This document shows positions 33,801 through 48,800 of a stretch of 64,000 nt of DNA, one piece after another. The notes under the pieces were generated by a model, which was given only the letters and a program-made list of their open reading frames with translations, had not been told where the DNA came from and ran no database searches. The stretch spans positions 62,962,009 to 63,026,008 of the forward strand of contig CM045761.1 in assembly GCA_025200525.1 (NCBI GenBank), given 5' to 3'. This stretch comes from Camellia lanceoleosa. Taxonomy: Eukaryota > Streptophyta > Magnoliopsida > Ericales > Theaceae. The position numbers and the translations under genes are program-made. The stretch's first letter is position 1; every line of letters starts with the position of its first letter.

Positions 33801-36800
33801 CATATATTAAAAGTATATATGTATGTACATGCTCTAAGGGCACTTCTTCTACTCTCAAGCATTTTCATAAATGATGCTCTAATGCTCCCACTCTTGCTCC
33901 CGCCTCCACATTTTGGTTACTTAGATCACCTCCATCGCCTCCCGAGCCATAGCTGTTTTTTGCCTAAAACTTGCTTTCATTTTTTACTTTTAAGTAAAAA
34001 CTCAGACAAGGAAAGGAGAGAGCGTAAATGCATTGCTTTTCACCCCTTTCAGTTCTATTATTTAGAAAGTTGAACCGAGAGATAGCTTCGCATATTTTAT
34101 TTATGAGAGCAAAGAGTTAAATGAACAATTTCAGATTCTAACCTTTTCGAGTGTGTTGCTATTGTCGAGTTTATTGTTCTATGCTGGGGTACTGTTGTTA
34201 TCCAACAAAGTAACTATATTTGTCTACTGGATTTTGATTAGTAATTTCCAATATACTTATTATTGACCAAGAATTGCAACATGAGTTCAAGTTGGAAAAA
34301 TTTTGGGATGAATGTATATTCGATGCTAGGCTTTACGAGTACATTTTCTAAATTCTGGTTCCTCTGATTTCTCTTAGCCTTGTTTTCTTTTTTTAGCTGC
34401 GTGATAGTGCATGAATTGAAACATGAACTTTTTCAATGCTGGCTCAGTAATATTAAACTATGGATCACCCACTGAATATATTAGGATCCTTGATTATTTA
34501 TCACAAATTGGCAGACATCTAAGGTTTATACTTTTCTGTAGTTTTGGATAGGCCCATGTCTACAACCAGAGTATGGGAGGCTTTTGCCAAAGCAAGAAAT
34601 TGTTTTGACTAGTTGCATAGTATAACCGATCAATGCTTTGCTTGCTTTGCTAAATGCCTCTTCTTCTTTGGCAATAGCTGCTCGCTTTTGGATGTTCTAA
34701 TAGTTTGTAGAGCTGTGTTAATTTATATCTTGATGTTTCTGCAATTACATGTTTTCCATGTAAGTATTATATTGTCTCTTTAAAGAACCTAAATTTGTTT
34801 AAATATTTATGTTTTTCCAGGCTTTGAATGCACTGCTTGAATTATCTGCTTCCTCCCTTGAGCAGTCCAAGAATGGTCTATCTTGTGAGCGTACCGCAAA
34901 CAACAAAGAAGATACACAATACTTTCTTGATTGTAGTGACAATGTAAGTTACCTGATTTTTAATTATTAATTTTGAAAAACCTAAGTAATTTGTGATTAA
35001 ATCAAGATTAATTGTAACAATTCCCAAATAATTAAAACTAACAATCTAAATTATCTAGTACATATGAAAGTGATTTAGATTGTTGCTTCAACATCAATAA
35101 ATCGACGCAAATGATTTTTACGTAGAAAAACCACAATTGGAGCACCTCTAATTATGAAACGCTACAAATCAATCATTTTGAAAGAAAGAAATAATACAAA
35201 TATACCAAACAAATTACCCAAACTCCGTCTGTATCTCTTTCACTGCAACTTTCGTCTCAGAATTGATCAAATTGACATTGAATCCACAACATCCATGTCG
35301 AATCAACGACTGTGCACAGTTTTGAACTCCTTCGAATACTCCACGCTTGAACCTCCGGATTCCACCGAAGAAGAACGCTCTTGAAGAAGAACACTCAAGC
35401 AACTCTTTGATGTATGCTTGTCAAACCATATGAGTTTAATACTCAATCAAACATCAAAGAAACCTAACAAAATTGCTCCGTAATAAAACCCTAAAACGCT
35501 CAAAGAAGATTTGGATGGAAGCCTTAACTTAAAAACAGATTAAAACACATATTTTTAGAAAACAGGGCCGTGCTCGAGCGAAGGATCTCTCGCTCGAGCG
35601 ATGAGACAGATACGCATGAAACCCATAAGTGCCTTCGCTCGAGTGCACAAAAACCATTCCCAGTATTTTTGCTGACAGAGCAAAGTACTGGGACAAAGGC
35701 TTCTTTGCTTAAGCCAAGAGTCCTTTGCTCAAGCGAGCCAGACACAAAACCAGGAATACTTACGACTCGATAAATAATGTTTGTTCGCAGAATTGACAAG
35801 ACTAAGGGACCTAACAAATTTGGTGGGAACTTCTTGGTATTTACTTTTGGTAGCTTATAATTGTGTTGGTTTCTCTTGGCCCTTGGTTATTATTTTGCTA
35901 TTTTTCATTGTTGCTCTAGACTTTCTGAGGAATTGAAGTCCTTGCATAGAAAAAGTTAGTCAGAGGGTATGTTACACAGACTCTGTTTTTTGAGGTACTC
36001 GTGTCGACATGACATAGGTACAAGTGTAGAATATGGCCGGGATACGGCTAGATACATACGGATACGGCTGAAACTCAAAGAGAGAGAGGGAGAGAGAGAA
36101 AGGGTCAAACTCACATTTATGGCAAGTCAAGTCATGAACTCGACCAATCGAAGGAGATCTAAAACCAACATCGAAGTCAATTCCACCTTAAAATGACCCT
36201 AGGGCTTCGATTCCCTTTGGTCTCTCTCTCTCTCTATATCTCTCTCTCCTTCTTTGGCTCCGTTTCTTTCTACTTTCTAATTAGATTTATATTATATAAT
36301 ATAAATGATATTAATATATAATATAATATTATTCAAATTAAAAAATATTGTATAATATAATATATCATAAATAATATAATTTGTGTGTAAAATAAAAAAA
36401 ATTATTTTATCATATAATATAATTTATTTTTTGCCTAAAATAATTTTATAATTTTTATTTGTTATTTTTTTTAACAAAATATATTATTCCTTAACTTTTT
36501 AAAACTCATCTTCATATAATAAATATATTTAAAAAATAACTATTTAATGTATCTCCGTGCCCGTATCCAAATTTGGATTCATATCTACGTATCTTCAATT
36601 TTTAATTTTGAAGTGTCTGACCCTTAGATACGCACCTGAACCCGAACCCGAATCCGTGTAATGTAGGAGGCTACATGCATAAAAAATAGATAGGTCAGTT
36701 CCCTCACGAATTAGCATTGATAATGACAAGTATCAGTTGATGCATTGTAACACAAATTATCAATGATAATGATGATGTACCAGTTGATGCAATTTAATTT

Positions 36801-39800
36801 TAAATTCTCAATCGATAATTTTGGCGAGGATCTGATGTTTAATTTTTGACCAAAAAAAATATTGGCTTGTTGATAATCACTATCTTTCTCTCTCTTTTTA
36901 TTTATTTATTTTATAGTATTAACATGAGAAAAAATGAATATTGGTTATAAAATTTATTATATTTTATTTTGGTTTATTGGAAGCCATAGCCTTGGCATCC
37001 TAATGAGTGCAAAAATTATTATCTAATACTACAAGAAAGGCAGAAAAAGGAAAATTCTAGTTTTTTTTTTTTAATTATTTTTATCAACAACAAACAAATA
37101 TATTATTAAGGCACAAAGCCAAAAGAAAGGAGGATAAGGCATCCTCTAAAAAAGAGTACAAGTGAAAAATGACAAAAACAACAAAAGGAGGAAAAACCTA
37201 AAACAAAGAAAAACGCGACATATTACAAACTGACACCTAATTTACTGCAATCAAAAAGAGAGGAATTCTTTTGAACAAAAGATACCCCAACACCCAAAAC
37301 AATTCTAAATGTCAAACTTTATCTCATAAAAAATCAACATCCCAAGATTCTTCTTCAAAGATGTGCCCATTTCTCTTTAACCAAATGACCCATAAAATCG
37401 CAAAGAGAGCACAAAGCCAAAGCACCTTGGCCCTCTTCGACTTGCCCAATACTCGAAAATCAATAAAAGTCATTTGTGCACTCTCTTTTGGAGCCATCCA
37501 CATAACATTCCCTAAACAAAACAACATTTGCCGCAAGCTCGTTGCCACTAGACAATGCAGAAATATATGATCCAAAGATTCGCCATTCTTGCTACACAAT
37601 ATGCACCATTGAGAACTTAGAGAATGGGAAACCCTCCTCCTTTCCAATGTATCATTTGTTAAAGTGCCTCCATGAACCAAAATCCACATGAACATCTTTA
37701 CCTTAAGAGGAACACAAGCCTTTCATATCTTCTTGTGAAAAGGGAACAAAAGTATGTGAGACTTATCAATGAGTTTGTCGAAAAAAGATTTACAAGAAAA
37801 GGAGCTCGTAGAACGAACAGCTCATACCCACTTGTCCTCCAAATTTGGAATCAAAGAGACATGTTCAAGCCTCCACAAAAGATCCACCAATTTCCCAACT
37901 TCCCTATAATTAAGATTTCTAGGAAAATTAAAATTTCAAGAAACTGGAGCCAAAGACGAGCATGTCGTGGAAGTTACAGAATAATTATGAGACTGAGACA
38001 CTTTGTACAAATGTGGGAAATACACAGTAAAGGAAGAAGAATCCACCCAAATATCCTCCCAGAATTTGGCAATTTCCCCATTACCTACTCTCAGAAATAA
38101 AACGGAACTAGATTGGATAAATGCAAGAGATTGATTTCCAAGGAGCTTGACCATTCCCCCCTAGTGACCACCCGCGAATCCCTACTATTAACATGAATCC
38201 CATACTTGCTTCTAATAACTGTATGCCATAATGAATCACACTCGTTTGAGAATCTCCATAACCACCTGCCAAGTAGAGCTATGTTCCTAGCCATTATATT
38301 ACCCTAAGTTTTTAAAGGCGAATGTCTACCTCGAGGTGTTTTATCCCTCATGAGGCGAGGCGTAAGCCTCAGGACATTGAGGTGTAAGCATTTCAAATTT
38401 TAAATTTTAATATTTAGTGAATAAATTAAATATTTTTAAATAGTAAAAAAATAAAAATAAAATTAAATATAAAGGTGAAAATACTTTTCACCTTAAGGCA
38501 TTGAACATTTTACTGCATAGAATGAAGTTTTCCTTCACTGAAAGTGAAATTCAACATCTTAACTTTAGTGATTGAGATTCTCACTTGACCATTAACTATG
38601 TTTTTTTCTTAATTATTCATTTACTTAATTTTTTTTGTAGAATATAGTTGCAAAAAGGGATTCTTTTTATTTTCTTTTTATGTTTAAACAATCTAATAGA
38701 CTAAAAGTTTAACAAAAACCCAAGGCAACCTTTTGCATGTGAATACTTCTCATATGCTTATGCTAAAAGCGTAAAGTGCACTTAAGGCGATGTCTCAAAC
38801 TATGATGCTAAGCCTTCGAGTAATGCCTAAAAATCAAAGTCTTAATGTGTTTTACCTTAGCCTCGAGGCAATGCAAGCCTCAGAAAAGCCTTTTCAAACT
38901 CTAATATTACCTATGGTCAAACCCCCTTTTTTCCTTAGGAAATGAAACAGTCTCCCAATTCACCAAATGATCATTTTTGCCCGCATCCTTCTCCTCCCAA
39001 AGAAAGTCCTGCATCAATTTTTCTAAAGATCTTGCCACCTTAACTGGATTCTTAAGCAGAGACAAAAAATAAACTGGAATACCACCTAGAACTGTCTTAA
39101 CTGCAGTGAACCTACCCCTCGAGAAAGTAAAGTCCTACTCCATCCTTCCAAATTCAACCACCACAAAGTTAGCAATATTGGCAAGGAGCTTCTTGCTATT
39201 AGCAGCCGTAGTTGGTATTAATGCCCTAGGTGCATAATGGTAAAAGGAGAGAGAAATTAGTAGCTTTTCACCAACTCTCTCTCTCTCTCTCTCTCATCCA
39301 CATATGCATATGTATAGCATCATCATTGTCATCAATTGTTATTGACATCAATACACTCTTCCAAGTCCATGTTAATTGCTTTATGAGTCGACAACAATTT
39401 CTTTATGAGTATCTTTATGAGTATCTATATCTATCATGAATATAGATATCGATATTTTTGTAAGTATATTTTGGGGTAAAAATCATGGACTCCCAACATT
39501 TGATAAAATAAATACACAATCACTCCTCGATATTTCAAATATATCATGGACATCCCTTGACATTTAGAAGTTGTATCAAGAAGACCTCAAAGTCTCACGG
39601 TCATTACTAATAGTAATATATGTATATTTTTTTCCGTATGTCAACCAACATAATCTATGATATCTTCATATAGCCGCTCTTAAGTTTATAAATCACGCCC
39701 ATTGATATTTGACAAAAAGCACTGAGACGCCTTGAGTTTATTTTTTTAAGACAAAATTTTTTTTTTTTTTGATGAACAACAAAAGCTTTATTAATAAAAC

Positions 39801-42800
39801 TGAAAGAGAAGGAGGAGGATGAGGCATCCTCACAATACAAAGCAATGAAGAGACAAACAAAAAAGCCCCTATCCGGCTAAAAACAAACAAAAGCTTATAA
39901 AGCACACACTGCCAACCAATCTCTAGCTAACAAAAAAAGTGGAACTCCCTTAAATAAAGAGTTTCCCGACGCCCAAAAAGAAGATAAGTGACAAACATGA
40001 TCCCATAAACAATCCACCTCCCGAAACTTATCTTCAAACAACCTCTGATTTCGCTCCCACCATAGCACCCAAAAAGTGGCAAAGACAGCACAAGTCCATA
40101 AAATTTTGGCTCTCTTCGATCTTCCAAATGTTTGAAAATCAATAAGGAGCATATGCACACTCTTTTCCGAGGCCACCCACATACCACTTCCAACACAAAC
40201 AAATCTATGCCATAACATCAAAGCTATTGGACAATGCAAGAATAAATGATCCACGGATTCACCGCTCTTATAACATAGAATGCACCACTGAGGATTTAAA
40301 AACGATTGGGTCTCCTTTTCTGCAATGTATCATTTGTCAAAATACCCCCATGAACTAAGGCCCACATGAACACCTTTACCTTTAAAGGAGCACAAGCCTT
40401 CCAAACTTTTTTACAAAAAGGAAATTGAGGGATTTGAGCATTATCGATGATGTAATCAAAAAAAGACTTAGAAGAAAATATTCCGGACGAATGAAGTGCT
40501 CAAACCCTCTTATCCTCCAAAAGAGGAGATAAAGAAAAGTGATCAATTCTAGATAATAAAGAAACCAACTGTGAAGCCTCCCTATCATTAAGATTTCTAG
40601 AAAAGTCAAAATTCCAAGCAATTGGAGCTGAGAGAGAGCAAGCCATGGAAGCAATTGAAGAATTATGAGACCGAGCCACTCGATAAAGATGAGGAAAATC
40701 ACAAAGAAAAGAAGATTGACCCATCCAAACATCTTCCCAAAATCGAACAATTTCTGCTACCCACCCTAGTAAAGATGTCGAGACCAACACGAGAAAATTT
40801 GAGAAATTGACTTCCAAGGAGCACTTGAACTACCCTCAGAAACCACTCGTGAATCCTCCCATTGTCTTGAATCAGATTTGCTCCTTATAACCGAATGCCA
40901 TAGTGAATCAATTTCCAGTGGAAATCTCCATAACCACTTGCCAAGCAGGGCCACATTCCTAGCTACAATGTTACCAATAGCCAAACCCCCTTTCTCCTTA
41001 GGTAACAACACCACCTCCCAATTCACCAAATGATCCTTTTTCCCCTCATCCTTACCTTCCCAAAGAAAATCTCGCATCAACTTTTCTATCGACCTTGCTA
41101 CCTTAACCTAATCTTGAACAGAGATAAATAATAGATAGGAATTCGCCAAAACTTTAACCAAAGTGTACCTTCCTCGAGATAATAAAGCCTTACTCCAACC
41201 TTCCAACCTTTACCAATCTTTTTCCATTATCGAGACCAAAAGCTTCACTTCTAGGATTACCCCCAATGGGAGGCCCAAATACTTAATCTAAGGGATTCTA
41301 TACCACAACCTAAAAGAGACGCCTTATTCTCAAGTTGACCTAGTGATATTAATTCCCACCACACTACTTTTTCCCAAATTAACCTTGAGCCCCAAATAAG
41401 CCCAAAAATTCTCAATATCGAATAAAGGTTAAGTATCCGATTTTCATCCTCGGAAAAAAAATATAGTATCATGCATATTGTAAATGGGTCACACTAACTC
41501 TATCCTCCCCACCTCCAACCCTCAACAAGACCTGCTTTTTAGCTTTATCAACCATTCTACCCAAAACATCACCACTAAAATAAAAAGAAAGGAGAAAGTG
41601 GGTGCCCTTGTCGGCTCCTCAGAGTCTCTAAAACACTCCCTGTTTACCATTAACTATGATCCATATATTGCAAGTCGACAAACATCCTCTAATCCAAGAT
41701 CTCCACCGACCTCAGATCCTTTCTTATCCATTACAAAATCTAAAAATTGCCAATCCACATTGTTATATTCCTTTTTAAAATTAACCTTTAAAATAAGCCC
41801 TCCTTCCGTAACTCCTATATTCCTCCACCACTTCATTTGCCACTAAGGCGACATCTAAAATTTGTCTTCCTTTCACAAAAGCCCTCGCACCCTAGACAAT
41901 CAGATCCCCTAAAGACATCCTTAGTCTTTTGATAAAACCTTGCCCAAAATCTTATACAATAACGCTACTAAACCGATAGGCTCGAAATCTCCAATTTAAC
42001 GACATTGACTTTTTAGGAATTAAACAGATGAATGTGGCATTTGAGTTCAAATTAACAATCTCGACTCATAAAATTCCAAAACACTCTCAACAAATCCTTT
42101 CACCACCTCCCAAAGAATCTTGAAAGATGTACCATAGAGAAACCATCCTGCCCGAGCTTTATCTCTCACAATCAAAACCGCCTCGAATCTCTCGTTTCAT
42201 CAAAAGGCCTTTCAAGCCATGTCAAGAACTTCCGGATCAATGGTTCCCCATTCCAGTTCTTCAATCCCCGGTCTACTCATCTCTTCCTTCGAATAAAGTT
42301 GGGAATAAAACTCATAAATGCCACTTACAATCTGATCCTCCCTATCTTCCACAACCTCTGGACTTATTTCAAGTCTCTTGATGAATTTCTTTTTTCTTTT
42401 CCCATCTGCAACCTTGTGAAAAAATTTTGAACTAACGTCCCCTTCCTTCAACCATTTGATCTTTGCTTTTTGAGTCCAAAAAATTTGCTCTCTAAAAGTC
42501 AGCTCCAGCTTCAATCTACACTCGATCTTTCCTCCTCAATGACTCAACTAGACCCCATGCTCCAACTCATCTAACTCTACTATTCTACTCATTACTCCCT
42601 TTTTGAAGATTCCAAAGACCCAAACACCTCCCTGCTCCAACACTTTACCTTCTCCTTGACCATCTTCAACTTTCTCATAAATTTAAAACCTTCCCAACCG
42701 TGACAACTTGCATTGACCACCATTCCTCAAAATTTCGCTTAAAACCTACATGTTCCAACCACATGTTCTCAAATCTAAAAGGCGCTTGGACCCCATTTTA

Positions 42801-45800
42801 ATGGACAACTTTCTAGCACAATAGATGTTGATCCGAAACTACTCTAGGCAAATGATTCTTGTCTTGAATTGGGAAAACCCCATCCCACCCCAAGGAATAT
42901 AGAAATCTATCCAGCCTACAACATACCAAATTCTCTTGGAGGTTAGACCAAGTAACTGGTATTGCACAAAGGAGGATCCACCACCACACTCGTGATAAAT
43001 GAGTCAAAATCTCTCATCCCCTAGTCGGTCTAAACCCATTAAGTTTTTCTCGAGACCGCCCTAACCACATTAAAATCCCCTACACACCAATTTGGTGAAC
43101 ACAACCCAAATAATCCAAATAGCTCCTCCCAAAAATCCTGTCTCCTAGAAGGCCTGTTAGGGCCATAAACCCCTGTCAACCACCACTCCGAACTATCTAA
43201 GTTCCTAAACCTGATTGATAGCGTAAACTCCCCCACTATTGTTTCACATTCAAACAACTCTCATCCCACAATATCAATATTCTCGACGACCACTAGCAAA
43301 GCGAAAGCACACCCATCTCCTATGTCTAACCCCCAAAGACTTTGCATAGACCTTCTCGTGATACTTCAACTTTAGTCTCCTCAGAAACAACAATATCCGT
43401 TGGTGATGTCTAAGAAAATCCTTAATAACACCCTCTTTTTCCGAGAGCCTGCACTTCAACATTCCAACTAAATATCTTCATAAGGAAACCTTACCTCCCT
43501 AACCGCCCACTTTTCCTCTCATAATTCACCGAACTTGCTAAATTCCTTAATTCATATTCCCTTTTTACTACTATCACCTTCTTTTCTAACAAGAACCCTT
43601 GTGAACCTATTACTCACCCTTCCGACCCAAACATATCCTTAATTCTAACTAATGACAACCCCATGACCGCAATAATTGCAAAAATGAGAATCTCACTCTC
43701 TCAATTGGACAAGTTATGACTTACTCAACTCATTCAACCATCTTTCGCTTTTCTTTCGCCCAATCGAAAACTTGGCCCCCTTGTCAAAATGATTTTTGGA
43801 AATCCTACACGATTATCTTTCACCGACCTTGAGCTATATTTGCATGTAAAGACTCAGACACTAAGGTAGATTCAATCACTATGGCCCTGGATAGCAAAAT
43901 AGAACCCCTTGTAGAGCAAGATCAACTAATGAGACATCAAGAACAGGCACAAAGAATTGATCAAGAGACGAAGACAACCCATCCTGAACCCCACCCCCTG
44001 AAGAGGAAAAATCTGGAAGAGCATGTAACCCCCCATGAAAAGATGAACCTGCTACACTCGGTAATGGAAGAACCGACCGATGCAAAGCTTCAGAGACCTT
44101 CTCGAAATTCTCATCCAAAGTGGTACAATCTATATTAAAAAGCTGATTGAGATCCCGATCACTATCTACTTGCCCATCCACACTAATTTCCCCTTTAGAC
44201 CTCGATTCGGAGCTTGCAGATGATCCATACTCCTCCAAATTTTGCAATACCTCGTATCTCAAAATGGCCCTCTTCCACCTCATTAACTGCTTCCAAGGTC
44301 CTTATTACTTCCATCAATTCTCAATTCCAGCCGCCCTTCATTGAACCTCTCAGAATCCCCCAATCGACGATCGACAACATCCGCCACCCCAAGATGGATT
44401 TCCTCAGATTCAACTCTCCGTGAGTGGGTGACAAGATTCAGATAGCACGAGCGACTTGGTCCGAACCATCGCATGGTGGAAATTGGGTAGACTCCATCGC
44501 GAATCCAAGATCAAGACCATCTTCTCCATCGCAACCTCCATCGCAACCTATAACCCGATTGAGCCTCACTCAAACCTCTATCGGGTGTGAAAAAGAGACC
44601 CTTGGGCCTATAAAAGCATTTGGGCCCCTTTCAAAACTCAGCTCAGCTGCTGATTTTTCAAGATGGGCCCTTAATCTTGTGAGAATGAGAAGCATGTGGG
44701 TCTGAGACCACAGCCCACCATCACGACTAAAATTTGATACTATCAGGGGTGGGCTGAGCCCACCTCATTACCAAGCCCATTAGAATTAAAACCAAGCCCC
44801 TTTCAACAACACTATGGATAATTTATTCTCACATTTTCCATATTAAAGTTTAAATCTACAACAAAATTACTCTTATGTCCTTTATTTTAATTTTTCACAA
44901 AAATAGAAGGGTAAGAGAGTAATTTTGTTGGAAATATTAACTAAGATAGTCTTTAACATTGATTGGATTGCGAATAATACAGCTTCCAATTGTTCAGGGG
45001 TTTCATCGATATATTGAAATGTTAGGAGATGTCCATGTATTTTTACCAAATGTGAGGAGAATTTGTGTATTTTTGCCAAATGTCAAGGGGTGTCATGATT
45101 TTAAATTAAAGTGTAAAATAGTCTTTTAATTGGAAAACTTAATAGAGATTTGCAAAATGGGTGCAATCGATACAACTTCCAAATGTCAAGGGTCTTTGTG
45201 ATATATTAGAAATGTTAAAAGGTGTCTGTATTTTTATCAAATGTTAAGATGTCTCTGATTTTTACCCTGTAATTTTTACCTTATTCCAAGGCCTCTACAA
45301 AATCAAAGAATTGATTCAAAGATGGATTAAACATCTCCGGAACACTAACTATACATATTAGTATTAAAAAAAGGCTCTTAATTTAAAGCCTAAGTGCACA
45401 CCACACATTTATCTCAAGAGTTCCATTCTGTGAAAGTCTTCTATGTTCCGAGCATAGTTATTTTCAAAATAGGCAAATCAATGCTTGCAAATGTTCTTCT
45501 ATTTTGCTCACCCCATATTAACCATACAAGTGCTTGAGGGACCAAGTGCCAAGCTTTCTGGATTTGTCATGATATGTACCCATCGATACAACAATTTCTG
45601 AAAAAATAGTGTATAAAAACATCGAGAATGCAGTTTTATATGTATGTAAAAAAGTATTGTTTCTGCAGTATTAATGACAAGGTGTCATTCTTTATGAATC
45701 TATTATTCATTGTAAATTTTAACAAATAAAATTTAAGTTTGCATATGGAAAATGATGGTTTTGTTCTATTGACATGGACTTCAGACTAATTCAACAGGAT

Positions 45801-48800
45801 TAATGTCATTTCTTTCCTATATTGTAGTGGAAGTACTAAAATTTCAAGTAACGCGTTGGATGCATGTATGTACTGAGTATTTGGAAAGTATCAGATAAAT
45901 TGTTCAAATTTTGCACCCAAAAAAAAACAGAAAAATTATTTAAAAGTTAAAAGTTATTTTTGAATTATGGATACATTTTGGAAGAATCCAGCATGCACTC
46001 ACTAATGAGTATTTGATGAACATCAATTCGACACCCTTGTAGAGGTACCTGCTATGATGCTACATACCTACACTTGAAACCTTTATGGGGCCCAAGTCCA
46101 TTCCCTTTTTTCTGCTTTAACAATGCTGATTCTCTCTGTAGTCTACTCCTATGCAGTTGATAAATTTATGGTTTAACTATCAATTTTCAGGGTTTTTTTG
46201 GGAATTGCCTTTTTAGTGACCTTTTGACTTCTTAAGTAAAAGACGGCAAAATTGTAGAGAGAAGAATTGACTTTTGTAGTGATTTTTGACTTTTTGGCTA
46301 AAAGTGTGACTTCCCAAAATAGGCCTTTCAGTTTCCTACTGTTAATGATGTTGTCACTTAATTGTGTACTTCGAAATCTGCAATGAAATGGAGCTATCTT
46401 GAGTTGATGAGTTGATTTTGCTTGTTTAGCTTGATAGTTTGAAAATCCAGACCATGGTAAGCTGATTATTGAAGGTTTATTGTCTAGTTGGCAATTTTGT
46501 TTGAAGTATACTTGCTTTGGTTTTTCAAATACCAATGACACAAGCATTCCTTTTAGTAACTGAAAATGTTTTGAAGTACAAGTTTGAAATAGAAAGTGCA
46601 GTCATTTTGTGTGACGATTCTCTTTAGGTTTACAACATATTTGAAGACCCTTACATTTATTGTAGTGAACTTTTGTGATTCATGAAAATTTTATTACAGT
46701 TAACGGATAGGGTATCTGACTCAACTTCTCAAACATCTGAAAGTTTAAATTCAAGATAACGTGGTGGTCTATGGATCGCTGCAGGTAACTTATTCAAATT
46801 GTTGATGTAACCTATTTTTCTTCAGGATGATTCTTATCTGTTTCTCTACATTCATATTTGTAATGGTATGCCAATTGTCTTGCATGGGGATGGCACTGAA
46901 AGTGAATTTTGAAAGAAAGTTGGGTTTTAGGTATCTATGAATAGGCCCGATAGGTTTCTACCAAAATCTCTGATAGGGATTTCACAACAGAATTTTAAAA
47001 AAATTATTTTGATTCCCAATATCCTTGGTCATGTTTGTGATGTATACAAAACTTTAATCAACCATCCATAGAGATAGGATAAATGCTTTAAACACAAAAC
47101 CCAATTTGGCATTCTTCGTTTGAGGTTACTTGAATCTAAAACTGTTCAATTGCTTGGTCTCCAAAAGTAGCCATACGAGACAAATCTCAAACACGAAGGT
47201 ATCTTCATACTTCATAAGTTTTTCACACAGAGAGAGAGAGAGAGAGAGAGATGCCAGTTAAAAGGCCTTGAGATTATGCTTTATAATCAATTGTCAACTT
47301 TATAAGTGAATTATTTTATGTGTTATCCTTGTATGCAACTACAGTATTTCTTTATCTATTTTGAACACTTAAATTGACATAAATGTATTTGCTTCTGTGC
47401 CTTATGGCATTATAGTTAAATGTTATATGGTCGAAGATTAATTTTGTTCTTGTACTTTAATATTGTGTGGAACTGGATCCTGAAAGCATAGTTGTGTTCT
47501 TTTTTTTTCCCATTGTATTTTCTCAGGAATTATTCAGAGGTTCTCACTGGTTCTATAGTTCATTCTCCAACTGACCCTAGGAGTTCTGAGTTAGAACTCC
47601 CTCAGAAGGTGTTGGAATCTTTGTTTAACATGTCCAAGAGTTCTAAACATGAGCCAAACGCTATGAACTGGAGGGATGTAGTGAAAAGGATGGAGTCTGT
47701 AGGACAAAGATTTGATTATGACCCTGCTGATGCTACAGAACCAGAGCACATTCATGGTATGAAAAAATTTGTCATATGACATTTTGTTTGCATCACCTAA
47801 GAAATTGTGGAAGAGTGATTGAGCATCGTCTAAGAGTTACGACAACAGTGTCAGCTTAATCAGTTTGAATTTATATGTGGTAGATTAATTATAAAAGTTT
47901 ATATACTTGCTAAGAAGATTAATAGAGAAGTACAAAGAGAAGAAAAGGGATCTTCATATGGTTTTTATAGATTTAAAAAAAAGTTTACGGTAGGGTTTTA
48001 GAGGAAAATTGTGTGATTGAAAGGTATATTGATGCGATAAAATATATAATTTGAACATGTGACTACAATTAGATCATCTACCAGAGAAATTAGTCAATTT
48101 TGAATCATTGTAATATTGCTTGAAGGGTCAGCTCGGAGTCATTATCTATATGTCTTAGTCAATTGAATTAACTAAAAACATTTAGGATGATATTCCATGG
48201 TGTATATTGTTCTAGTAGATGAAATTTCGGGAGGAATTAACACTAAAATTGAAATCTAGAGAAAATGATTATAGTCAAGGTTTTAAAATTAGTACAGTTA
48301 AATTTGAATATATTAAATGTAACTTTAGTAACAATAAAAGTATAAATAATGGAGATGTGAAGATTGAAAACAAAGAGTGAAAATTTTATCGGATAGAAAA
48401 TTGACAACTAAGAAACAACACTTTCATAAAATGAGTGTAGCTTAGATAAGGCTGCATAGGAAACACAAACACTTCAAGATGGGTGCCATGTTCATGTTCA
48501 ACATAGCGCATACATGCGCAGTGTCCATGTGTTTGACACGCCTGTGGCAAGTCAATTTTTTTATTTTAATTTTTTGGCAGGATACATTGGAGACACTATG
48601 GACAAACGTGTTCAATGCCTAGACGGGCTTTAGGACACCTATGTGGCCTTTTTTAATAATAATTTTAGAAAAGCTGATTTAGGGTGAAAGTAAATATATA
48701 TATGAAAAAAAGGGAACCTCTTTTCCTAGTGTACATCTTTTAAAGTTTCATGAGTTGTCAGAGATGTCATCATGACTACTCCGTGCTCCCATGTTTGTGA

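Larger units (their letters stand above)
34944..46699 (+). other. SMR gene intron 3, 11.8 kb, transposon-filled
   Basis: Holds a probable solo LTR (35013-35816), two antisense LINEs, a hAT MITE, a foldback element split by a LINE, a third LINE fragment and a MITE-like repeat near 46,190. An AT-rich segment lies at 36,270-36,540. All LINE coding is on the minus strand, opposite to the gene. Confidence 0.75.
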
